From: an uncultured Candidatus Melainabacteria bacterium
GTDB lineage: Bacteria; Cyanobacteriota; Vampirovibrionia; Gastranaerophilales; Gastranaerophilaceae
Reading direction: 5' to 3'
Assembly: GCA_934777245.1 (NCBI GenBank)
Contig: CAKVND010000050.1
Location: 1-16,089, forward strand
Length of the DNA: 16,089 bases
Positions 6,812 through 14,625 of the stretch are shown piece after piece. Positions within the stretch are counted from its first letter, which is position 1; every line of letters begins with the position of its first letter. The position numbers and the translations under genes were made by a program. A model generated the notes under the pieces. That model did not search any database. It worked only from the letters and a program-made list of their open reading frames with translations, and was not told the DNA's origin.

Positions 6812-6887
6812 GGGCGTTTAGCTCAGTTGGTAGAGCGTCTCCCTTACAAGGAGAGGGTCAGAAGTTCGAGTCTTCTAACGCCCACCA
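6812..6887 (+). tRNA. tRNA-Val (anticodon UAC)
   Basis: The cloverleaf is complete. The acceptor stem GGGCGTT pairs with AACGCCC. The D arm is GCTC/GAGC around AGTTGGTA. The anticodon stem TCTCC/GGAGA has loop CTTACAA, giving anticodon UAC (valine, GUA and wobble codons). The T arm is AGAAG/CTTCT with loop TTCGAGT. Discriminator A is followed by an encoded CCA. The gene stands alone between its own promoter and terminator. Confidence 0.97.
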
Positions 6888-6896
6888 TTTAAAATC

Positions 6897-6918
6897 AAGA
6901 GCCGAAAGGCTCTTTTTT
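6897..6918 (+). terminator. Terminator of tRNA-Val
   Basis: AAGAGCC-GAAA-GGCTCTT forms a compact 7-bp stem with a GAAA tetraloop, followed by a T-run. It lies 10 bases after the tRNA. Confidence 0.93.
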
Positions 6919-7050
6919 AATGCTTACATTTTGTTATTCTCTATTCTTTTATAGCAATTTGCTCAAATTTCCCCTAAGATCTAGCAGTATCAAGTACTTA
7001 TAAAAACTGAGTTTTAACCAATTTTCTTAAAGAAAAGCTTCTTGTAATTA

Positions 7051-7078
7051 TTGTTTTTTTTGATTATTCTATTATAAA
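7051..7078 (+). promoter_or_regulatory. Possible promoter for the Cys-rich exported protein
   Basis: TTGTTT (7051-7056) and TATAAA (7073-7078) are 16 bases apart in a very AT-rich stretch. It is a candidate only. Confidence 0.3.
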
Positions 7079-7135
7079 AGCGTCTATTTTACTGGTTTTA
7101 TATTTTCATGATAAAGTATTAGAAAAGGTGTTTAT

Positions 7136-7165
7136 ATGAAAAGGATCTTTATTTTATTGAAATAA
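7136..7165 (+). pseudogene. Nine-codon frame, possible remnant of a signal-peptide gene
   Basis: AAAAGGTG precedes an ATG that opens MKRIFILLK and then stops. In another frame the following bases read KIVLLILIAYL, so the two together look like a lysine-plus-hydrophobic leader broken by a frameshift. The next gene also begins with an MKK signal peptide. It may be a decayed leader, a short leader peptide or chance in AT-rich DNA. Confidence 0.2.
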
Positions 7166-7213
7166 AAATTGTTTTATTGATTTTAATCGCTTATTTAGAA
7201 ATTAGAGGTTTTA

Positions 7214-7432
7214 ATGAAAAAAGTATTATTTTCTATCATCTTATTAATCAGTTTGTATTTGCCACTAAATAGTTTTGCAGATACGGTTGTTTACAATACA
7301 AAAACTGGGAAATATCACGCGCAGAGTTGTGCCAGTGCAAAAAAGTGTACAGTTAATTGTATAAAAATTGACAGAAAACTAGCCGTTCAGCGTGGTGGCG
7401 TACCTTGCAAAATTTGTGGCGCAAGAAATTAA
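7214..7432 (+). CDS. Small exported Cys-rich protein, Ada-metal-binding-like (72 aa)
   Basis: Residues 1-22 (MKKVLFSIILLISLYLPLNSFA) are a signal peptide with an SFA cleavage site. The mature part is about 50 residues with five cysteines (C39, C45, C49, C65, C68) and H35. Its pattern, VVYNTKTGKYHAQSC followed by AVQRGGVPCKICG, resembles the small domain (YxTxTGxKYHxxxC...A...G..PCxxC) found alone or after thermonuclease domains and related to the Ada metal-binding fold. Zinc binding is therefore plausible but unproven. AGAGG lies about 6 bases upstream of the ATG. No nuclease domain is attached. No clear terminator follows. Confidence 0.72.
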   Translation: MKKVLFSIILLISLYLPLNSFADTVVYNTKTGKYHAQSCASAKKCTVNCIKIDRKLAVQRGGVPCKICGARN

Positions 7433-7514
7433 ACCAATAATTAAAATACGCCGTTTGTTTAATAACATTTGTTTGCGACAACCTGTTAACAACATTGTTT
7501 AGCATCCTCAACGA

Positions 7515-8144
7515 CTATGAATATACAAACTCGTGCGTACCATCTTCATTCAGAATTAAAGCACATAAATGAGCATTCGGATATTTTCCGCAACCCAAAT
7601 CTATACAGATTTTGCCTTCATCAATATAAGGTTCATCAAACTCTGTATGCCCAAAAATAATTTTTTGAGGAAGTTTATGTTTTGAGTAAATAAATTTTCC
7701 TCTTATATACACTAAGTCTACTTCGTCTTGTTCTTCTAAAGAATAATCGGGATTAATTCCTGCATGCACAAACAAATATTTATCAGTCAAATAATAAAAT
7801 TTTAAATTTCTAAAAAATTCACCATGAATTTTGAAAATATTTTCAAAACTTCCATAACTTCTAACCGTTGCAGGTCCGCCATAATTGTCAAACAAAAATT
7901 GATAATAGTCATCAGTTTTCGCATGCAAAAGAGCATATTCGTGCGAACCGATAAGATAGATACATTTGTTGGTTTCCGATTGCTGAATTACCCTTTCTAC
8001 AACGCCTCTGGAATCAGGTCCACGATCAATATAATCGCCCATAAATACAAAAATATCATCCGGTCTGGTTTCAATCTGACTCAAAACACTTTCAAGTTTT
8101 CTTAATTCTCCGTGAATATCAGTAATTGCTATATATCTTGGCAT
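7515..8144 (-). CDS. PPP-type metallophosphoesterase with altered GNHE motif (209 aa)
   Basis: A calcineurin-like phosphoesterase, closest in layout to bacterial PPP Ser/Thr protein phosphatases and diadenosine-tetraphosphatases. Motifs in order are TDIHGELRKL (D9, H11), GDYIDRGPDS (D37, D40, R41), LIGSHEY (66-70), then VHAG and FGHTEF histidines. The third motif is normally GNHE; here Asn is Ser67, a position that normally ligates a metal. The codon reads TCG on the minus strand. The start at 8144 has GGGGAG 8 bases upstream; a longer reading to 8213 would run through the promoter. Protein or nucleotide substrate cannot be told from sequence. It is divergent from rimO. Confidence 0.85.
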   Translation of the reverse strand: MPRYIAITDIHGELRKLESVLSQIETRPDDIFVFMGDYIDRGPDSRGVVERVIQQSETNKCIYLIGSHEYALLHAKTDDYYQFLFDNYGGPATVRSYGSFENIFKIHGEFFRNLKFYYLTDKYLFVHAGINPDYSLEEQDEVDLVYIRGKFIYSKHKLPQKIIFGHTEFDEPYIDEGKICIDLGCGKYPNAHLCALILNEDGTHEFVYS

Positions 8145-8163
8145 AATGTATCTCCCCAAATAC

Positions 8164-8172
8164 ATTATAACA
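8164..8172 (-). promoter_or_regulatory. Extended -10 promoter of the phosphatase gene
   Basis: The minus strand reads TGTTATAAT, an extended -10, with transcription expected near 8157 and a leader of about 13 bases that just contains the GGGGAG site. An 8-bp inverted repeat, ATAATGTA (8143-8150) and TACATTAT (8161-8168), overlaps the promoter, ribosome-binding site and start codon. Confidence 0.6.
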
Positions 8173-8220
8173 TGCAGAATTATCAAAAAGTTTCGGCATT
8201 TATACAGACACATTCTTTTA

Positions 8221-8229
8221 TGCTACAAT
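8221..8229 (+). promoter_or_regulatory. Extended -10 promoter of rimO
   Basis: TGCTACAAT is an extended -10 whose expected start point, 6-7 bases downstream, falls at or next to the rimO ATG (8236). No convincing -35 is seen. Confidence 0.5.
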
Positions 8230-8235
8230 TTGGGT

Positions 8236-9537
8236 ATGAAAAAAATAGCATTAGTTAGTCACGGTTGTGCAAAAAATTTAGTAGACTCGGAATTAATTTT
8301 AGGGCTTTTGGCTCAAAATGGTTATGAAATTACGCTTAATGAAGAAGATACTGATACTGTAATCGTTAATACATGTTCATTTATTTGTGATGCGGAACGC
8401 GAATCAATCCGCACGATACTAGAACTTATCGAAGCAGGCAAAAAAGTCATTGTAACAGGTTGTTTGGCACAAAAACACCCTGAAGAATTAAAAAAAGAAA
8501 TACCTGAACTTGCAGGGATTGTCGGTGCAACGGACTTTACTAAAATTATCGAAGTCCTTCAAAAGATTGATGGCGAATATGTTTGCGAAGTTAGTGAAAA
8601 TCCTGATTATATTTATCCTGAAAATATTGAACGCCAACAAATTACAATGGGCGCAAGCTCTTATATAAAAATTGCAGACGGCTGTAACTATCGTTGCGGG
8701 TATTGTATTATTCCATATTTGCGCGGTGATTATCACTCAAGAAAAATGGAAGACATTATAGAAGAAGCTAAAAAGCTTGTTAAAAAAGGTGTTACTGAAA
8801 TTATTTTAATTGCACAAGATACAACAGGCTATGGTGTTGATTTATACAAAAAACCTATGCTTGCAAAACTTCTTGAAGAATTAAACAAAATCGAAGGTTT
8901 AGGCTGGCTTAGAATTATGTATGCGTATCCGACTCAAATGACAGACGAGCTTTTAGACACAATTGCAAGATTGGATAAAGTGGTTAAATATGTTGATATT
9001 CCGCTTCAGCATTCACATCCGGAAATGCTTAAAATGATGAATCGTCCGTCTTTCGATTATCGTCCGATGATTGAAAATATCAGAAAACGCATACCAAACG
9101 TTTCAATTAGAACTGCGTTTATTGTAGGTTATCCTGGCGAAACAGAAGAACATTTTGAACACTTGTGCGAATTTGTTCGTGATATGAAGTTTGATAGAAT
9201 GGGTGTGTTTACTTATTCAAGAGAAAAAGGAACGCCTTCTTATAATATGCCTAACAGAGTTGGCGCAAGGATTGCAAAACAGCGTTACAAAAAACTTATG
9301 GAAATTCAACAGGAGATTTCTATTGAGCGCAACAAAAGTTTTATCGGCAAAACTATTCCTTGCATAATCGAATGTTACGCGGATAACGGCGAAATCGTAG
9401 CACGTTCTCAATATGATGCTCCTGAAATTGATGGTGTTGTAAATATTAAAACCGATAAACATGTTGTACCGGGTGATATTGAGATGGTTAAAATTGTTGA
9501 CGCGACTGAGTATGACTTAGTAGGGGAAATTGTGTAA
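8236..9537 (+). CDS. rimO: Ribosomal protein S12 methylthiotransferase RimO
   Basis: A radical SAM methylthiotransferase that modifies the conserved aspartate (Asp88 in E. coli) of ribosomal protein S12. The auxiliary cluster cysteines are C11 (SHGCAKNLVDSE, the RimO-type motif), C47 and C76. The radical SAM motif CNYRCGYC gives C150, C154 and C157, followed by IIPYLRGDYHSR, which marks RimO rather than MiaB. IPLQHSHPEMLKMMNR is also typical. A TRAM domain occupies about residues 365-433. The start at 8236 aligns with the family. An upstream in-frame extension to 8146 would cross the promoter. No Shine-Dalgarno sequence is present. The next gene starts 62 bases downstream in the same direction. 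Confidence 0.95.
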   Translation: MKKIALVSHGCAKNLVDSELILGLLAQNGYEITLNEEDTDTVIVNTCSFICDAERESIRTILELIEAGKKVIVTGCLAQKHPEELKKEIPELAGIVGATDFTKIIEVLQKIDGEYVCEVSENPDYIYPENIERQQITMGASSYIKIADGCNYRCGYCIIPYLRGDYHSRKMEDIIEEAKKLVKKGVTEIILIAQDTTGYGVDLYKKPMLAKLLEELNKIEGLGWLRIMYAYPTQMTDELLDTIARLDKVVKYVDIPLQHSHPEMLKMMNRPSFDYRPMIENIRKRIPNVSIRTAFIVGYPGETEEHFEHLCEFVRDMKFDRMGVFTYSREKGTPSYNMPNRVGARIAKQRYKKLMEIQQEISIERNKSFIGKTIPCIIECYADNGEIVARSQYDAPEIDGVVNIKTDKHVVPGDIEMVKIVDATEYDLVGEIV

Positions 9538-9599
9538 ATTTTTATTAAAAATAAGGCAATTCTTCATATTTATAAAACTTACTTCATTGGAAGGTAAAT

Positions 9600-10193
9600 A
9601 TGAAAATCAACTTTGTTAACTCAATTGACCCGATTTTAAGACAGTGTAAAACTCCAGCCGTAGAAGTAGGGGCAAACATGCGCTATACAATTGGCGATGC
9701 AAAAATTGCCGAGAATATTTTTTCTACGGGATTTCATACTTGTTCCGGATTTGAGCTTAATGCAGGTAACATGAATTTATTAGGACATATTAAACCTGAA
9801 GGATTTAATCCAAGAAATTTTTCAGAAGCATTTGAGAGAATAGTAAAAAATTTTCAAGATAAGTACGGTGAAGTTAAAGCGCTTGTACTCGGAGGGCGAG
9901 AAAGTGCTTTCCGCGACCCGCATTCTGACACAACAAGTAATGAAGTTTATGCAACCATGTGCGAAGTATTAAGCACTAAGTGCAATATTCCTGATGAAAA
10001 ATTTGCGTCAATTTTAGGAAAATTTAAAGATATAAAAAGCAATGACGATATCGCAATTATTGGAGATAGAGTTTTTATTGCAAACAAAGAGTTTGAAAAG
10101 GCTGGAATACTAAATTCTTCAAAAGAAAACATTGAAAATACTCTAGGTAATATTTACGAAGACGTTATTATTCCAAGAGAATTTTTAGCTTAG
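9600..10193 (+). CDS. CheD/CNF-like putative glutamine deamidase (197 aa)
   Basis: The core reads FSTGFHTCSGFELNAGNMNLLGHIKPEG, then VKALVLGGRE near residues 92-101. This resembles the CheD family, where T/S-C and a His about 16 residues later form the deamidase pair, followed by an (F/L)GG segment. Here the candidates are C48 and H63, with T43 or T47 nearby. CheD deamidates chemoreceptor glutamines, and CNF toxins share the fold. This is motif-level recognition only. No chemotaxis gene is present, and the C-terminal half is unlike standard CheD. GGAAGG lies about 6 bases before the ATG. The 62-nt gap after rimO has no terminator, so cotranscription is possible. A cytoplasmic enzyme is likely, as there is no signal peptide. 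Confidence 0.6.
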   Translation: MKINFVNSIDPILRQCKTPAVEVGANMRYTIGDAKIAENIFSTGFHTCSGFELNAGNMNLLGHIKPEGFNPRNFSEAFERIVKNFQDKYGEVKALVLGGRESAFRDPHSDTTSNEVYATMCEVLSTKCNIPDEKFASILGKFKDIKSNDDIAIIGDRVFIANKEFEKAGILNSSKENIENTLGNIYEDVIIPREFLA

Positions 10194-10221
10194 ACTTGTT
10201 GCTAATTAGTATCGAGTATAA

Positions 10222-10325
10222 TGGATTGCTTCGTCACCCTAAATCATCGCTGTTCCTCGCAATGACTTGGCGTCAAAAATAGAAGCGTGCAGTCATTGCG
10301 AGGACGATTAGCCCGTGGCAATCCA
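10222..10325. repeat. Palindromic dispersed repeat (TGGATTGC...CCTCGCAATGAC type)
   Basis: Outer arms TGGATTGC (10222-10229) and GCAATCCA (10318-10325) and inner arms TCCTCGCAATGAC (10254-10266) and GTCATTGCGAGGA (10292-10304) are perfect inverted repeats. Sequences of the type GTCATTGCGAGG...GGCAATCCA are dispersed in many unrelated bacterial genomes. It fills the gap between the convergent CheD-like and tgt genes, and may also act as their 3' boundary. G+C is clearly above the surroundings. Confidence 0.85.
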
Positions 10326-10330
10326 GGTTT

Positions 10331-11461
<1,131 letters not shown>

Positions 11462-11496
11462 TTAGCCTTATTTTTAATTCGTTAATTTGTTGTAAG

Positions 11497-11699
11497 AATG
11501 GAAAATTGAAAATGGAAAGTGGAAAATTGTTTTAGTTTATATATAAAGTTTTCCATTCTTCATTATAAAAAAGTAGGTCAGGCATTGCCTGACAATAAAA
11601 TTTTTGTCAGGCAATGCCTGACCTACTTCTATAATCATACAAATGTTAATTGAAAATTCTTTTAAACAATTTTCCACTTTCCATTTTCAATTTTCCATT
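11497..11699. repeat. Repeat element copy 1: 36-bp perfect terminal inverted repeats with paired REP units
   Basis: The ends AATGGAAAATTGAAAATGGA... (11497-11532) and its exact reverse complement (11664-11699) match over 36 bases. Inside are two REP-like units facing each other (11573-11593 and 11606-11626), each GTAG followed by the palindrome GTCAGGCA(A/T)TGCCTGAC. Together they form a further 25-bp inverted repeat. The element is non-coding and resembles a MITE carrying a BIME-like pair. It occupies the tgt/ndk gap. No clear target-site duplication is seen. Confidence 0.85.
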
Positions 11700-11725
11700 T
11701 GAATAAAATATCTACATACGTAGCA

Positions 11726-12205
11726 CTAACCCTGAAAGCGTTCTTCTTCGTAAGTAATCATTTCAAGCATTGATTGCCAGTTATCGAAGATTTCTTCAGG
11801 CTTGAAGTAGATACCAATTTCTCTTTGAGCGCTTTCTAATGAATCAGAAGCGTGAACAACATTATATTCCATAACTTGTGCAAAATCTGCTCTGATTGTA
11901 CCCATATCTGCTTTTAGAGGGCTTGTAGCACCTACCATGTGACGTACGCTTTCTACTGCTTCGTAACCTTCAATTACCATTGCAACGATTGGTCCGCTTG
12001 TAATGTAGTGAACTAATCTGTTGTAAAATGGTTTGCCATGATGTTCTTCATAATGTTTTGCTGCAATTTCAGGTGTTACTTGAAGCAATTTCATTGCAAC
12101 AATTTTGAAACCTTTGTTTTCAAATCTTTCAAGAATTTTACCGATTAATCCTCTTTTCACACCATCAGGTTTGATGGCAACAAATGTTCTTTCTTCTGTT
12201 TTCAT
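11726..12205 (-). CDS. ndk: Nucleoside diphosphate kinase
   Basis: Transfers the gamma phosphate of ATP to nucleoside diphosphates through a phosphohistidine. ERTFVAIKPDGVKRGLIG (5-22) includes K12. NVVHASDS (115-122) carries catalytic H118; Ala replaces the more usual Gly after it. VRHMVGATSP (87-96) is the conserved nucleotide-binding segment. The protein is 159 aa, about 10-15 longer than usual, because of the C-terminal tail SMLEMITYEEERFQG. The start at 12205 has AGGAG 5 bases upstream; the extra TTG codon at 12220 is not needed. It is flanked by two inverted copies of a repeat element. Confidence 0.96.
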   Translation of the reverse strand: MKTEERTFVAIKPDGVKRGLIGKILERFENKGFKIVAMKLLQVTPEIAAKHYEEHHGKPFYNRLVHYITSGPIVAMVIEGYEAVESVRHMVGATSPLKADMGTIRADFAQVMEYNVVHASDSLESAQREIGIYFKPEEIFDNWQSMLEMITYEEERFQG

Positions 12206-12225
12206 AATCTCTCCTATCAATTTCC

Positions 12226-12254
12226 ATTAGACCATAAACAGCAATTAAAGTAAA
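12226..12254 (-). promoter_or_regulatory. Promoter of ndk
   Basis: On the minus strand TTTACT (12249-12254) and TCTAAT (12226-12231) are 17 bases apart. The latter is preceded by TGG, making an extended -10. Its position, just outside repeat copy 2, suits ndk. Confidence 0.5.
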
Positions 12255-12302
12255 GTCGGGCTTTTTGTGTTTGGGAAACAGCGAAATACCTGAGATGGTG
12301 AG

Positions 12303-12435
12303 AAATTGAAAATGGGAAGTGGAAAGTGGAAAATTGTTTAAAAGAATTTCCAATTAACATTTGTATATTTATAGAAGTAGGTCAGGCAATGCCTGACAAT
12401 AATTATTTTCCACTTTCCATTTTCAATTTTCCATT
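12303..12435. repeat. Repeat element copy 2, inverted relative to copy 1
   Basis: The interior GTTTAAAAGAATTTCCAATT...ATTTATAGAAGTAGG and the right end match the reverse complement of copy 1 closely, with one REP unit (12377-12397) instead of two. The left end carries a small GGAAGT duplication and the outermost bases have diverged. The REP-to-right-end part is shortened by a deletion of about 70 bases compared with copy 1. It lies upstream of the ndk promoter. Confidence 0.8.
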
Positions 12436-12471
12436 CAACCAAAACCTCATTTTGCAAAAATTACATAGATA

Positions 12472-13155
12472 TTAGTTGGACGTCATCATCTTATACCCTA
12501 ACGTCAAAGCTCCCATTACACCGGCAGTTACTCCGCCATACTTAAGTGCTTTTTTCCATTGACCTTTTGTTTTTGTGTTTTTGATTACATCAAAGATTTT
12601 TTGCTCAACTCCGTCGGGTTTAGTGAAACATTTCTTTTCTTTGTTCCAACATTTTTCAGTTAAATTTTTAAAAGTTTGATAGTTTGTCATATTTCTCTTC
12701 TCTATTTGTTCTTGTAATACTTTTTTGCTTTCTTTGATGTTATCAGGCGTTAGTGAACTCAAATATGTGTCTAAAGGCATACCGCTAACCGCAAAAACTT
12801 TCTTGTTGGCATTCAAAAGTTTTTTCATCCCTTCAACATCTTTTACTTTTTCCAAACCTTTTGTTACATTTTTCAGCTGCTTAAAAAAGTCTTTACCATC
12901 ACTGGACATATTTTTACTTACGTGATTTTCGAAAGCTTGTTTTGCAAACGCATCCGATGCAACACCGTTCTTATCAACAGGATGCCTGTTTTTTAAATAA
13001 CCGACAGTTCCTCCTGCGACTCCGCCAATAAGCGCACTTCCGACAACAGAGCCAAGACCACCACTGCTATGATTTTGTTGCGACTGTACATTTTGATTAA
13101 AGCCCTGATTATAATTCATTTGAGGGTAAGAATTCATACCATAAGAATTAACCAT
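12472..13155 (-). CDS. Hypothetical protein with two Gly-rich membrane segments (227 aa)
   Basis: I do not recognise this gene. The N-terminus (MVNSYGMNSYPQMNYNQGFNQNVQSQQNHSS, residues 1-31) is Asn/Gln/Tyr-rich and disordered. A glycine-rich hydrophobic segment follows (GLGSVVGSALIGGVAGGTVGYL, about 33-54). The middle 140 residues are Lys-rich and helical. A second hydrophobic segment near the C-terminus reads YGGVTAGVMGALTLGYKMM. This suggests a membrane-anchored protein with a soluble helical loop. GGAG lies 6 bases before the ATG at 13155. It is divergent from rbfA, and no terminator is obvious before the repeat at 12435. Confidence 0.7.
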   Translation of the reverse strand: MVNSYGMNSYPQMNYNQGFNQNVQSQQNHSSGGLGSVVGSALIGGVAGGTVGYLKNRHPVDKNGVASDAFAKQAFENHVSKNMSSDGKDFFKQLKNVTKGLEKVKDVEGMKKLLNANKKVFAVSGMPLDTYLSSLTPDNIKESKKVLQEQIEKRNMTNYQTFKNLTEKCWNKEKKCFTKPDGVEQKIFDVIKNTKTKGQWKKALKYGGVTAGVMGALTLGYKMMTSN

Positions 13156-13244
13156 ACAACACTCCAATTTTTACTACACATGGATATAAAGTATTTTTGA
13201 TTTTAAAAATTGCGTTTTTGTAACAAAAATTAATATTTATTTCA

Positions 13245-13253
13245 TGCTATAAT
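13245..13253 (+). promoter_or_regulatory. Extended -10 promoter of rbfA-truB
   Basis: TGCTATAAT is a perfect extended -10, placing transcription near 13260 and leaving a leader of about 20 bases with AAGGAG before the rbfA ATG. It closely matches the TGCTACAAT in front of rimO. Confidence 0.7.
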
Positions 13254-13282
13254 ACGAATATAGACTAACAAGGAGAAAAACA

Positions 13283-13630
13283 ATGACTTTAAGAAATGAA
13301 CGTGTCAGAAAAGAATTAATGCGCGATATCTCTGATATCTTTAGAAAAGAAGTTAGAGGACTTGAAGGTGTTGTCTCTATTGTCGATGTAGAAGTTTCAC
13401 ACGACAACTCTTACGCAAAAGTTTATTACAGCGTTTTAGGTTCTCCGGAACAAGTTGAAAAAGATAAAGCAATTATTGAAAAAAATACGGGCAAAGTTAG
13501 ATTTGAAATCGGCAAAAGAATTCGCCTTAGAGTTACTCCTGAAATCAAATTTATATATTCTGATGGTTTGGAACAAGGTTCTAGAGTCCTTGACCTTATT
13601 GAAAAAATTTCACGTGGTGAGATTAAGTAA
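13283..13630 (+). CDS. rbfA: 30S ribosome-binding factor RbfA
   Basis: A small KH-fold protein that binds the immature 30S subunit and assists 16S rRNA 5'-end maturation. MTLRNERVRKELMRDISDIFRKEV, VSIVDVEVSHDNSYAKVYYSVLG and RFEIGKRIRLRVTPEIKFIYSDGLEQGSRVLDLIEKI follow the family from end to end. The length of 115 aa is normal. A strong AAGGAG lies upstream of the ATG. Its TAA stop touches the truB ATG with no spacer, so the two are translationally coupled. Confidence 0.95.
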   Translation: MTLRNERVRKELMRDISDIFRKEVRGLEGVVSIVDVEVSHDNSYAKVYYSVLGSPEQVEKDKAIIEKNTGKVRFEIGKRIRLRVTPEIKFIYSDGLEQGSRVLDLIEKISRGEIK

Positions 13631-14488
13631 ATGTTCGGTTTTTTGAATGTATATAAACCAAAAGGCAAAACATCTCACGATGTTGTTGCAATTTTAAGAC
13701 GCGTAACTAAAATCAAACAAATCGGACACACCGGCACGCTTGACCCTTTTGCAGAAGGCATTTTGCCGATTTGTATAGGAAAAGCTACTCGCTTGATTGA
13801 ATACTTAAAAGACGACAAGGCTTATATCGGTACGGTTCAATTAGGAAAATCTACAACAACTTATGATTTGGAAGGCGAAACTGTAGATGTTTCTGATAAA
13901 ACTCCTGATTTAGAAGAAATAGAAAACGAATTAAATAACTTTCGTGGTGATATTGAACAGTTACCGCCGATATATTCAGCAATAAAAGTTAACGGCAAAA
14001 AACTATACGAATACGCAAGAAAAGGCGAGGAAGTCGAAATTAAGCCTAGAAGCGTTAATATAAGCGACCTTAAGATATTAAATTATGACAAAGAAAATCG
14101 CATTTTAGAACTTTATATAAAATGTTCAAAAGGTACTTATATCCGCTCAATTGCACATGATTTAGGCAAAAATTTGGGATGTTTCGGACATTTAATAAAA
14201 CTTGTTCGTGTTAAAGCAGGAGATTTTGAGGTCGAAAATTCTATTAAACTTGAAGATTTAGCAGATATTGAAACCGTACAAAAACATTTAATTTATCCAC
14301 TTGAAAAACTGGATTATCAGACTTATGAACTGAATACGAAAGAATTAGAATTGGTGTCACATGGTATGCAGATTTTTGCAAGAACAAATTTGCAAAATGG
14401 CGCTGTTATTTTGACCAATAATAACAAGCTTATCGCCGTAGCTGAAATGCTTAATGACAAAATTAAATGCTCTAAAGTATTTATTTAA
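13631..14488 (+). CDS. truB: tRNA pseudouridine(55) synthase TruB
   Basis: Makes pseudouridine at position 55 in the T loop of nearly all tRNAs. GFLNVYKPKGKTSHDVV (3-19) is the conserved opening. GHTGTLDPFAEGILPICIGKATR (32-54) holds catalytic D38. IYSAIKVNGKKLYEYARKGEEVEIKPR and CSKGTYIRSIAHDLG are further family blocks. The C-terminal PUA-like part is short. The length, 285 aa, is normal. The ATG follows the rbfA stop immediately, and the rbfA-truB order is common in bacteria. No clear terminator follows in the 137-nt gap. Confidence 0.96.
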   Translation: MFGFLNVYKPKGKTSHDVVAILRRVTKIKQIGHTGTLDPFAEGILPICIGKATRLIEYLKDDKAYIGTVQLGKSTTTYDLEGETVDVSDKTPDLEEIENELNNFRGDIEQLPPIYSAIKVNGKKLYEYARKGEEVEIKPRSVNISDLKILNYDKENRILELYIKCSKGTYIRSIAHDLGKNLGCFGHLIKLVRVKAGDFEVENSIKLEDLADIETVQKHLIYPLEKLDYQTYELNTKELELVSHGMQIFARTNLQNGAVILTNNNKLIAVAEMLNDKIKCSKVFI

Positions 14489-14625
14489 TATTAGAATCTG
14501 TTGTAATTTCTTTTTGTACTTGTTTTTTTGTGTAAATTTTTGTAAAACATTTTTTATATGTTAGCAAATTTTATTATTGACGAGTATTAACTAGATGTAG
14601 TGTAGATGTTGAAAGGATGTAATAA

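Larger units (their letters stand above)
6919..7213. other. AT-rich interval with a possible gene remnant
   Basis: Apart from a possible promoter and the tiny frame described separately, this interval shows only AT-rich sequence. I see no RNA, repeat or further coding region in it. Confidence 0.5.

Noticed and set aside
6718..6954. A reading frame across the tRNA-Val gene
   Set aside because: It spans the promoter, the complete tRNA and its terminator, so it cannot be a real gene.
12165..12353. A minus-strand frame overlapping the start of ndk
   Set aside because: It covers the ndk promoter and part of a repeat element and has no plausible product.
11497..12435. A composite transposon carrying ndk
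   Set aside because: The flanking copies encode no transposase, show no clear target duplication, and ndk is an essential-type housekeeping gene with no sign of transfer. Independent insertion of repeats is simpler.
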